Shown: positions 25,248 through 31,608 of the stretch, in pieces | How the letters are laid out: every line of letters starts with the position of its first letter | How positions within the stretch are numbered: position 1 is the stretch's first letter | Assembly: GCA_937124525.1 (NCBI GenBank) | Contig: CAKZLA010000220.1 | Span: 1-31,608 of the forward strand | Source: an uncultured Desulfobacterium sp. | GTDB lineage: Bacteria > Desulfobacterota > Desulfobacteria > Desulfobacterales > Desulfobacteraceae | DNA length: 31,608 nt | Direction of reading: 5' to 3' | Program-made: the position numbers and the translations under genes | Notes under the pieces: model-generated | Seen by the model: only the letters and a program-made list of their open reading frames with translations | What the model was told of the DNA's origin: nothing | Databases searched by the model: none

Positions 25248-25883
25248 ATGGATAAAATAGAATTAGATGCAATTTTATCTCGAATCGGGACGTTAAAGAT
25301 ATATGCCAAAAAGCAAATGATCTATCATCAGATGGAAGAGCCTTCGGGATTCTATTTTATAAGAAATGGAAAGGTGAGAAATTATATTGTAACCGAAGAT
25401 GGAAAAGAGAAAACCTGCACCATATCAATTGACGGAGAGTTTTTTGGGCTTGCCTTTTTTTTTGATGATGGATTAAACGATACATCTGCCCATGCAATGG
25501 AAAAGTCAGAAATTTATATCATTGATAATGATGGGATGGAGCATCTTTATCGTAATGAGCATAATGTTATTGTGTTAATTCTCAAATCTATGGCCCAGAA
25601 AATGCGTTTTCTCTCATTTCAAATGACCTGTCTTGCATTTCTGTCTGCTGACCAAAAAATCGCACAAATGCTGGTACATCTTGCGGAGCGGTTCTATAAG
25701 TCGGACTCATCCCAAATCGCTCTCAATTGTACCCATGAAGATATAGCCCTGCTTTCAAGTACTTCTCGTACGACAGTTACGCAGGTGCTTAACGATTTGG
25801 AAAGGAGACAACTTGTTTCAAAAGGATACCGGTCTATCATAATTCATGATTTAGAGACTATTAAAAAAAATATTTCCGAATAA
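25248..25883 (+). CDS. CRP/FNR-family transcription regulator
   Basis: This 211-aa protein has a cyclic-nucleotide-type sensor beta-barrel at about residues 15-105 (KKQMIYHQMEEPSGFYFIRNGKVRNY), a long dimer helix near 105-130 and a winged HTH at about 160-205 (CTHEDIALLSSTSRTTVTQVLNDLERRQLV). Cysteines (58, 128, 161) do not form the FNR N-terminal cluster pattern, so oxygen sensing by an Fe-S cluster is unlikely; the effector is unknown. AGGAGG lies just before the ATG. It lies 138 bp upstream of large subunit A3 on the same strand, separated by a short direct repeat, and is the likely local regulator of A3. A copy of its 3' end is part of the relic at 19994, so this regulator/enzyme unit was once duplicated. 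Confidence 0.9.
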   Translation: MDKIELDAILSRIGTLKIYAKKQMIYHQMEEPSGFYFIRNGKVRNYIVTEDGKEKTCTISIDGEFFGLAFFFDDGLNDTSAHAMEKSEIYIIDNDGMEHLYRNEHNVIVLILKSMAQKMRFLSFQMTCLAFLSADQKIAQMLVHLAERFYKSDSSQIALNCTHEDIALLSSTSRTTVTQVLNDLERRQLVSKGYRSIIIHDLETIKKNISE

Positions 25884-25966
25884 TTAGCACTAATTGTCGT
25901 CTTCAGTACAGTCACAAGATTTCATTTCTGAAAACATATAATATCATCAATGATAAAGTAGTTCCA

Positions 25967-26000
25967 GGCAATAATCTCTTTTCCGGCAATAATCTCTTTT
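25967..26000 (+). repeat. Two exact 16-bp direct repeats, period 18 bp
   Basis: GGCAATAATCTCTTTT occurs at 25967-25982 and again at 25985-26000, 22-55 bp before the A3 large-subunit start. A diverged single copy (GGCAATAATTTATTTT) is at 20101-20116 in the relic. The 18-bp period is near two helical turns, so paired protein-binding sites are possible; a recent slippage duplication is the simpler alternative. Confidence 0.6.
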
Positions 26001-26021
26001 AATGATAGGAGTAGAATCCTA

Positions 26022-28607
26022 ATGTCCAGTCAAGATAAAGAGCATAAGATTGAAAAATCAATATTTAGAGGGCTTGGCTTTTGTTCAATTACCGCAGATG
26101 CCAACAGTGTGCAGGTGGACTGCAACAATGGTAAAATTGTCCGAATACGTCCGCTTCGCTATGATTTAAAATATCCGGACATCACACCATGGCAGATCAA
26201 TGCAAAGGGGAAGAGCTTTTCTCCACTAAAGAAATCACTGATTCCACCCTATAGCCTTGGATACAAGAACAGGGTTTACTCACCCAATAGAGTCCTGTAC
26301 CCCATGAAACGTGTTGATTGGGATCCAAATGGTGAACGAAACCCCCAAAACAGAGGAAAAAGCAAATACGAACGGATCAGTTGGTCAGAAGCAATCGAGA
26401 TTGTCTTTAATGAGATTAACCGCATAAAAGAGACCTACGGTATGGAGGCGATCCTCTCTCAGTCAGACGGCCACGGGGAGACTAAGTGTGTCCACTCTGC
26501 CCACGGCTGCCACCGCAGACTCCTTAGCCTTCTGGGCGGTTATACCCTGCAGACCAGAAACACTGATAGCTGGGAAGGCTGGGTATGGGGAGCCAAGCAT
26601 GTTTGGGGCTGTGAAAATCTGGGCGAGATGGTGCCGGTAAACAATGTCATAGAAGATGTCGCCAAAAATTGTGACGCTGTTTTCTTCTGGGGCTGTGACC
26701 CTGAGACAACCCCCTGGGGATTTGACGGACAGCTTGCCAGCCGTATCTGCTACTGGTTTACCGAACTTGGCATCAAATCCCTTTATGTGTGTCCTGATCT
26801 GAACTATGGCGCTGCTGTGCATGCAGACAAGTGGGTCCCCATTTACCCCAATACGGATGCGGCCCTCTACCTTTCCATCGCCTATATGTGGATTACTGAA
26901 GATGCCTACAACAAGGAATATATAAAGACCCACTCAGTGGGGTTTGACAAGTTTGAGGAATATGTTCTTGGCAAAGAGGACGGGGTTGCGAAAACACCCA
27001 AATGGGCTGCAAAAATAACCGGCATTCCCTCATACACCATCAAAGCTCTGGCCCGTTACTGGGGCAAAAAAACCGTATCCATAGCCATTGGCAACGGCGG
27101 CCCCGGTATACGGGGACCATACGCGACAGAACCTGCAAGGCTCCAGGTACTGCTTCTTGCAATGCAGGGTCTTGGGGCCCCTGGGATTCACCAGTTCAAA
27201 ATGATAGAATGGGGCATTTACAATAAAAAGCACAATATTCCCCTGCCGCCATCGTCAAAATACATACCCGTTCTCCTGGACGCCAACAGGGGATGGAAAT
27301 ATACAGATACTCCCCGGCAGTTTATACCGAAAAACCTGATCCATGACGCCATATTAAACGCGCCAATCACTTGGTACGGTACTGCCCTGTCACGGGACAG
27401 TGTAGAGCAGCAGTTTATCCAGTACAAATATCCCCTTGACGATGCACCGGAAGTACACATGATCTGGACCGACTCACCATCATGGATGAGTTGCTGGAAT
27501 GATACCAATTCCTTTGTAAAAGCACTACAGAGCGATAAAATAGAATTCATTGTTGCCCAGCACCCATGGATAGAAAACGACTGCCAATTGGCCGACCTGA
27601 TACTGCCTTCAGCGACTGTGATGGAAGTCAAAGACATTGGTATTGAGACCATGAGCGGCCAGTTCTCCTGCATCTTTTATGAGGACCAGGCAATCCGCCT
27701 GCGGGGCGAATCAAAGAGCGACTATGAAATCGTCTGCGCCATTGCCGAGCGCTTCGGTATCCTTAACGCGTACACCGAAGGCAGAAGCGTTGATGAGTGG
27801 ATTGAACGTGGTCATGAGACCTCAGGCGCAGCCGATGACATCACTTTTGAAAATCTTAAGGAAAAGGGCTACTATGTTATCCCTCCGGATACGTCGGAAC
27901 GGGGCAACAAGGCGGGAAAATACGAGTTCTATGAAGACCCTGAAAAGAATCCTTTGTCAACGCCTTCGGGGAAGATAGAATTTTATTCCGAGCGACTGGC
28001 TACACACTTTCCCGATGACAATGAGCGCCCACCGGTACCCCACTATATCGCCTCGGGAGAGTCCCATCAAGAAGACCGCCTGGGTGAACGGGGAAAACAA
28101 TATCCCCTGCTGGTAGTGTCAAATCACCCGAAATGGCGGGTCCATTCACAGCACGATGACATGACCTGGCTTCGAGAGATACATACCTGTAAGGTAAAAG
28201 GTGCGGATGGCTACCAGTATGAGCCTGCCTGGCTGCACCCCATTGAGGCTGAGAAAAGAGGGATCAAAGATGGTGACGTTCTGATAATCTACAACGAACG
28301 GGGCAGTGTAATGGCCGGTGCCTGGGTGACCGAACGTTTAAGACCGGATGTTGTTTACATTGATCATGGCGCACGATGGGATCCAGTTGTTGTGGGCGAG
28401 CTTGACCGGGGTGGTGCTATCAATACCATTACACCCCATAACCTGACCTCAAAAAATGCTGGCGGCATGGTCAGTAGCGGTTTTCTGGTTGAGGTGAAAA
28501 AAGCTGACTTGGATGAACTGCGACAAAACTATCCTGAAAGTTTTAACAGGCCCTATCATGACGGGGCGGGATTGCACTCACAGCGCATTATCAATGGAGG
28601 AAACTAA
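26022..28607 (+). CDS. Transhydroxylase-family molybdopterin large subunit, kind A (A3)
   Basis: This 861-aa protein has the kind-A signature SDGHGETK with His151, and the Mo-ligand segment as NTDSWEGW (Asp182, Ser183, Trp184), Thr replacing the Pro seen in the other four enzymes. In the middle it differs from A1 and A2, with MIEWGIYNKKHN where they have TGMPQN or FGMPRKE. The N-terminus has Cys21 and Cys34 but no Fe-S motif. There is no Tat signal. AGGAG is about 11 nt before the ATG. It follows the CRP-type regulator and is 2 bp ahead of its small subunit. A stop-containing fragment of a near-identical gene lies at about 20125-20262. It is a bis-MGD enzyme of unknown substrate. Confidence 0.85.
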   Translation: MSSQDKEHKIEKSIFRGLGFCSITADANSVQVDCNNGKIVRIRPLRYDLKYPDITPWQINAKGKSFSPLKKSLIPPYSLGYKNRVYSPNRVLYPMKRVDWDPNGERNPQNRGKSKYERISWSEAIEIVFNEINRIKETYGMEAILSQSDGHGETKCVHSAHGCHRRLLSLLGGYTLQTRNTDSWEGWVWGAKHVWGCENLGEMVPVNNVIEDVAKNCDAVFFWGCDPETTPWGFDGQLASRICYWFTELGIKSLYVCPDLNYGAAVHADKWVPIYPNTDAALYLSIAYMWITEDAYNKEYIKTHSVGFDKFEEYVLGKEDGVAKTPKWAAKITGIPSYTIKALARYWGKKTVSIAIGNGGPGIRGPYATEPARLQVLLLAMQGLGAPGIHQFKMIEWGIYNKKHNIPLPPSSKYIPVLLDANRGWKYTDTPRQFIPKNLIHDAILNAPITWYGTALSRDSVEQQFIQYKYPLDDAPEVHMIWTDSPSWMSCWNDTNSFVKALQSDKIEFIVAQHPWIENDCQLADLILPSATVMEVKDIGIETMSGQFSCIFYEDQAIRLRGESKSDYEIVCAIAERFGILNAYTEGRSVDEWIERGHETSGAADDITFENLKEKGYYVIPPDTSERGNKAGKYEFYEDPEKNPLSTPSGKIEFYSERLATHFPDDNERPPVPHYIASGESHQEDRLGERGKQYPLLVVSNHPKWRVHSQHDDMTWLREIHTCKVKGADGYQYEPAWLHPIEAEKRGIKDGDVLIIYNERGSVMAGAWVTERLRPDVVYIDHGARWDPVVVGELDRGGAINTITPHNLTSKNAGGMVSSGFLVEVKKADLDELRQNYPESFNRPYHDGAGLHSQRIINGGN

Positions 28608-28609
28608 AG

Positions 28610-29434
28610 ATGGCTAAGGTAATGATCTTTGATGTAGATAAATGCAACGGATGCCATAACTGCCAGATCGCCTGTAAGGACGAACATTGCGGCAATGACT
28701 GGCAACCCATTGCAGCTCCTCAACCTCATACCGGTCAGTTCTGGTGTAAACTCCATGATACGGTCCGGGGGCAGGTACCCAAGGTAAAAGTGGCCTATAC
28801 CCTTAATATATGCCGACATTGTGATAATGCTCCCTGCATAAAATCATGCATGGATGAAGCCATCTACAAGCGCTATGACGGTATTGTCATAATAGACCCG
28901 ACAAAATGTACGGGCTGCCATAACTGTATACAAGCATGTCCTTATGACGATGTGATCTACTACAATGATACCCTGAACATTGCTCAGAAGTGTACTTTCT
29001 GTGCCCACTTGCTTGACCAGGGCGAAGAAGAGCCCCGTTGTGTTGAAGCCTGTCCCACGGATGCACTTGTTTTTGCAGAGGAAAACCCGATTAAAGAACA
29101 GTTAAAAGATGTAGAAGAACTACAGGGGGCTTTTGGTACTAAGCCAAGGGTTCATTACCGAAATCTTCCCAAAAGGTTTATTGCCGGCCTGATCTATGAC
29201 CCTGACAAGGACGAGATTGTTGAAGGGGCATCAGTAACTATGACTGGCCCTGACAACAGTGAAGTTTGCACCCTTAAAACTGACGAGTTTGGCGATTTTA
29301 TGAAAGACGGCCTTGAACAGGGGATTTATACCCTTACCATTGCAAAAGAAGGATACACCAGCAAAATTATAGAAGCAGATGTTATTGAGAAAGACATAAA
29401 TACCGGGGACATCCCCCTTTATGAGAACAAGTAA
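28610..29434 (+). CDS. Four-cluster iron-sulfur small subunit, kind A (A3)
   Basis: This 274-aa protein has 16 cluster cysteines at 12, 15, 18, 22; 68, 71, 76, 80; 100, 103, 106, 110; and 128, 131, 144, 148. The C-terminal beta-sandwich domain starts at FIAGLIYDPDKDEI, near residue 190, and ends GDIPLYENK. The same GDIPL ending occurs in A1 (GDIPLV) and A2 (GDIPITF) and sets kind A apart from kind B. It has no export signal. GGAGG precedes the ATG by 8-9 nt, inside the end of the large-subunit gene, so translation is coupled. A small unknown gene follows after 18 bp. Confidence 0.9.
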   Translation: MAKVMIFDVDKCNGCHNCQIACKDEHCGNDWQPIAAPQPHTGQFWCKLHDTVRGQVPKVKVAYTLNICRHCDNAPCIKSCMDEAIYKRYDGIVIIDPTKCTGCHNCIQACPYDDVIYYNDTLNIAQKCTFCAHLLDQGEEEPRCVEACPTDALVFAEENPIKEQLKDVEELQGAFGTKPRVHYRNLPKRFIAGLIYDPDKDEIVEGASVTMTGPDNSEVCTLKTDEFGDFMKDGLEQGIYTLTIAKEGYTSKIIEADVIEKDINTGDIPLYENK

Positions 29435-29452
29435 TAGTGAAGGAATGACACC

Positions 29453-29755
29453 ATGAGAGCAATAATAAATATTTCCTCTAACTATCTTGCTGAAAGTACC
29501 GGTTGGAGAGTAAGGGCCATAACCGTGGAAGGAAAAGATGCCCCATTGAAATCAATACTGCAAAACAGCCCTCTGGAAAAAGCGGACGGCTCCCTCCATG
29601 AACTTTTGACAGCCGGTGACACCTTTAAAGACGATGTATCTATCTTTATCAAAGGAGAACTCTACTTTGGAAGCAAAGTGGACATTCATACCGCTATCAG
29701 GGACAATGAGCAGCTTCATATTGGGGACTGGCCTTTTGAAGTAAGAGATGCATAA
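29453..29755 (+). CDS. Hypothetical 100-aa protein linked to pair A3
   Basis: I do not recognise this protein. It has 100 residues, no cysteine, no signal peptide and no membrane segment. Ribosome site AAGGA lies about 8 nt before the ATG, and the gene is 18 bp after the A3 small subunit, so it is very likely in the same operon and expressed. The second half (VSIFIKGELYFGSKVDIHTAIRDNEQLHIGDWPFEV) has the rhythm of a beta-grasp MoaD/ThiS-like fold, where a strand pair is followed by a D-x-D/E-x-L-x-I turn. The C-terminal Gly-Gly of sulfur carriers is absent (it ends VRDA). None of the other four pairs has such a third gene. Possible roles include a chaperone or third subunit; this is a guess. 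Confidence 0.7.
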   Translation: MRAIINISSNYLAESTGWRVRAITVEGKDAPLKSILQNSPLEKADGSLHELLTAGDTFKDDVSIFIKGELYFGSKVDIHTAIRDNEQLHIGDWPFEVRDA

Positions 29756-29760
29756 CAGCT

Positions 29761-29806
29761 AAATTTTTAATAAATACAGATATTTATAACTTAAAAATTT
29801 TGTTTT
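29761..29806 (+). terminator. AT-rich hairpin and T-run after the A3 operon
   Basis: AAATTTTTAA (29761-29770) pairs with TTAAAAATTT (29791-29800), with AAATA/TATTT pairing inside, followed by TGTTTTTAAT. The stem is AT-only but long, and the T-run is in the right place for an intrinsic terminator. Confidence 0.5.
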
Positions 29807-29877
29807 TAATCCCATTTGCCATTTAAATTGAGAACTTACCATGATAATGCATAATTAATTGAAAAAAGGTGACAAAA

Positions 29878-30414
29878 ATGGAAAAGAATGCACAGCAAAA
29901 CACATGGCCACCGGATTTACCTTACGCCCACGAAAGTATGGATCTTGAAAAAGCCTTGATTTTAATCGAAGGTTCCAAAAAGAAAGCGATTGAGCTGGGA
30001 TTTGCCTCAACCATGGCCGTTTGCGATGCAGCCGGAAATTTGGTCGCACTTCAAAAAATGAATGATGCTGCTTTACTTACCCTGGAAATCGCCCAGAACA
30101 AAGCAAAAAGCGCCGTTTATGGAAAGATGCCTACTGCATTATGGAAGGATACCTTTAATGGGCCTTCTCCAGAACTCATACCCTTATTTTTTCACAGTAA
30201 CTGGATTACATTCATAGGTGGATTTCCGGTCATTATTGATAAGAAACTCATCGGAGGGTTTGGAATCTCTGGCGCGACCTGGGAAGACGGGCAAATTGCC
30301 AGAGCGGGATTGGAAGCGTTGGGGGCGGAGACTCAAGGAGTTGATAAATGCTTGGAAGTTTTAGGTCCACCAAAACCGATGCCTAAATTACGTTATACAT
30401 TTCCAGGTTGGTAA
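29878..30414 (+). CDS. GlcG/HbpS-like (DUF336) protein
   Basis: This is a 178-aa protein. I start it at ATG 29878, with AAGGTG 6-7 nt upstream; the in-frame GTG at 29869 overlaps that ribosome site. The core matches the GlcG/HbpS family: LEKALILIEGSKKKAIELG, then STMAVCDAAGNLVALQKMNDA, then IAQNKAKSA and the glycine-rich GGFPVIIDKKLIGGFGISGATWEDGQIARAGLEAL. Family members are small proteins described as haem-binding or of unknown function, often encoded next to catabolic enzymes. There is no signal peptide, so it is cytoplasmic. It lies after the A3 operon terminator and before a dctM tail relic and an enoate-reductase-like gene, which fits an accessory role in an aromatic or organic acid pathway, but no reaction can be assigned. 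Confidence 0.8.
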   Translation: MEKNAQQNTWPPDLPYAHESMDLEKALILIEGSKKKAIELGFASTMAVCDAAGNLVALQKMNDAALLTLEIAQNKAKSAVYGKMPTALWKDTFNGPSPELIPLFFHSNWITFIGGFPVIIDKKLIGGFGISGATWEDGQIARAGLEALGAETQGVDKCLEVLGPPKPMPKLRYTFPGW

Positions 30415-30416
30415 GT

Positions 30417-30521
30417 TACTCAAAAACGACGCCCTTTCTGATCGCGTTGATTGTGGCGGTTTTTTTGCTGATGATATTTCTGCAAATCGTCACCTATCTA
30501 CCTGGCATTGCCACCTATTGA
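30417..30521 (+). pseudogene. Relic of a dctM 3' end
   Basis: This frame reads YSKTTPFLIALIVAV and then LLMIFLQIVTYLPGIATY before TGA at 30519-30521. It lines up with the end of the intact DctM at 2108 (VYKAILPFIIIDVSVI..., LLFPEIVIWLPEHAI): a hydrophobic helix opened by PF and closed by an I-V-x-x-LP motif. Only about 34 codons remain; upstream the frame runs into the GlcG-like gene. It lies just before an OYE-type gene, mirroring the dctM-OYE neighbourhood at the left end. Confidence 0.65.
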
Positions 30522-30642
30522 TCATTAACGGGAAGCCTGAAACCTGATTGCTAAAGATGACTGAGTCCACCGAACGAATAACGGCAGAAGTGCGCATGAT
30601 GTTGTGGGTGCCCAATAATTTAGAAGAGAAAGGACGTATTCT

Positions 30643-31608
30643 ATGATCCCTTATAAAAAATTGTTTGAACCGGTTTGCATCGGCAGCCTGGAAATCAAGA
30701 ACCGATATGCCATGGCCCCCATGGGGCCTTTGGGGCTTTCAGACACCGAAGGAGGTTGGAACCAGAAAGGAGTAGATTATTACACAGCAAGGGCCAGGGG
30801 CGGCACAGGACTTTTAATCACCGGCGTCACCTTTGTGGACAATGAGGTTGAAAAACACGGCATGCCCCATACGCCCTGCTCCACCCATAATCCGGTGCAT
30901 TTTGTCCGGTCGAGCCGGGAGATGACCGAACGAATCCATGCCTATGATGCCAAAATTTTTTTGCAAATGTCCGGTGGGTTCGGCCGGGTCACGGCACCCA
31001 CCAACATGGGGGAATATCCGCCGGTAGCCCCGTCCGCCATTCCCCACCGCTGGCTGGACAAAACTTGCAGACCCATGGAAGTCAAAGAAATCCTTCACAT
31101 CGTTGACATGTTCGGCCAGGGGGCCTTTCATGCCAAACGGGCCGGTTTTGACGGGGTCCAGATCCATGCCGTGCATGAGGGGTATCTGATCGACCAATTC
31201 GCCATTTCCTTTTTCAATCAACGAACCGACGAATATGGCGGCTCTTTGTCCAACCGGCTGCGATTTGCCCGGCAGGTGGTAGAAAAAATCAAGGAAACCT
31301 GCGGGGATGATTTTCCGGTAACCCTGCGGTACAGCCCGAAAAGTTTTATTAAAGACTTTAAATCCGGGGGCCTGCCAGGCGAAAAATTTGAAGAAAAGGG
31401 CCGGGACATTGAAGAGGGGATTGAGGCGGCCAAACTACTGGTCCAATACGGGTATGACAGTCTGGATGTGGATGTGGGCTCTTACGATGCCTGGTGGTGG
31501 AGCCACCCGCCCATGTACCAGGAAAAAGGGCTTTACATGCCCTATGCCAGACTCATGAAGGAGTGTGTGGATGTCCCTATCATCTGCGCGGGCCGGATGG
31601 TTAATGCT
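30643..31608 (+). CDS. 2-enoate reductase-like FMN oxidoreductase (3' end cut by window edge)
   Basis: The frame is open from ATG 30643 to the right edge, 322 codons. AAGGA is 9 nt upstream. The start KKLFEPVCIGSLEIKNRYAMAPMGP and the motif IHAVHEGYLIDQF (about 174-186, His175 and His178), then NQRTDEYGGSLSNRLRF, place it in the FMN TIM-barrel Old-Yellow-Enzyme family, nearest in my memory to clostridial 2-enoate reductase. The Fe-S cysteines and FAD/NAD domains would lie beyond the edge. It is related to, but clearly diverged from, the protein at 1-1919. It probably reduces an alpha,beta-unsaturated acid or cyclic enone in the cytoplasm, possibly a ring-reduction or ring-cleavage product of a phenolic pathway; this last step is inference. 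Confidence 0.9.
   Translation, partial: MIPYKKLFEPVCIGSLEIKNRYAMAPMGPLGLSDTEGGWNQKGVDYYTARARGGTGLLITGVTFVDNEVEKHGMPHTPCSTHNPVHFVRSSREMTERIHAYDAKIFLQMSGGFGRVTAPTNMGEYPPVAPSAIPHRWLDKTCRPMEVKEILHIVDMFGQGAFHAKRAGFDGVQIHAVHEGYLIDQFAISFFNQRTDEYGGSLSNRLRFARQVVEKIKETCGDDFPVTLRYSPKSFIKDFKSGGLPGEKFEEKGRDIEEGIEAAKLLVQYGYDSLDVDVGSYDAWWWSHPPMYQEKGLYMPYARLMKECVDVPIICAGRMVNA

Noticed and set aside
6419..28607. Reading the large subunits as acetylene hydratase, arsenate or polysulfide reductases
   Set aside because: They lack the N-terminal [4Fe-4S] cysteine motif and Tat signal of those enzymes, have DSW as Mo-ligand segment, and pair with small subunits carrying the AthS-type beta-sandwich domain.
1..31608. 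CRISPR array, tRNA, rRNA, phage or plasmid origin
   Set aside because: No regularly spaced repeats, no tRNA or rRNA segments and no phage or replication genes were seen.

Overview
The window looks like a piece of a strictly anaerobic, probably sulfate-reducing, Desulfobacterota chromosome (Desulfobacula/Desulfotignum-like). This is inferred from gene content and moderate GC with AT-rich spacers; there is no rRNA or other taxonomic marker. Its theme is molybdopterin enzymes of the pyrogallol-phloroglucinol transhydroxylase (AthL/AthS) branch of the DMSO reductase family. Five intact large/small subunit pairs are present, plus the relic of a sixth large-subunit gene, with TRAP transporter genes, flavin-dependent enoate/dienoyl reductases and one-component regulators between them.

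Layout. Minus strand, 1-8935: read in transcription order, an AthL-type large subunit, its small subunit, a TRAP transporter (dctP, dctQ, dctM) and an Old-Yellow-Enzyme/2,4-dienoyl-CoA-reductase-like protein that runs off the left edge. Plus strand from 9382: a double-module Lrp/AsnC regulator divergent from the first large subunit; an 800-bp AT-rich spacer with a transposase relic and a tandem sigma-54-like element; large/small pair A1 (11140-14609); a hairpin-rich spacer; an orphan dctP (15142-16152); AthL/AthS-type pair B2 (16631-19974); a relic (about 19994-20265); pair A2 in swapped order, small then large (20295-23765); a degenerate cytidylate-kinase-like/BON protein; a broken universal stress protein; a CRP/FNR regulator; pair A3 (26022-29434) with a 100-aa unknown protein; a GlcG/HbpS-like protein; a dctM tail relic; and the first 322 codons of a 2-enoate-reductase-like protein at the right edge.

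The five pairs fall into two kinds. Kind B (B1 at 5578-8935, B2 at 16631-19974) has the active-site layout of Pelobacter AthL (SSHH...GY...NPDSW) and small subunits with exactly 12 cluster cysteines, enough for three [4Fe-4S] clusters. Kind A (A1, A2, A3) has a different pocket motif (DGHGE in place of SSHH) and small subunits with all 16 cysteines, enough for four clusters. Both kinds keep the Asp-Ser-Trp segment that carries the molybdenum-ligating serine. B enzymes are therefore probably polyhydroxybenzene transhydroxylases. A enzymes may be related hydroxylases or oxidoreductases that pass electrons onward; their substrates are unknown.

A plausible working model, by inference, is an island for uptake (TRAP) and anaerobic breakdown of phenolic or polyhydroxylated aromatic compounds. 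It grew by repeated duplication and is still decaying: there are relics of a large subunit, an lrp-type regulator, a dctM, a universal stress protein and a transposase. A palindromic GCTAATAnTAAGC-like element recurs at the divergent promoters next to the lrp-type gene and its relic, and is the best candidate for the local operator.
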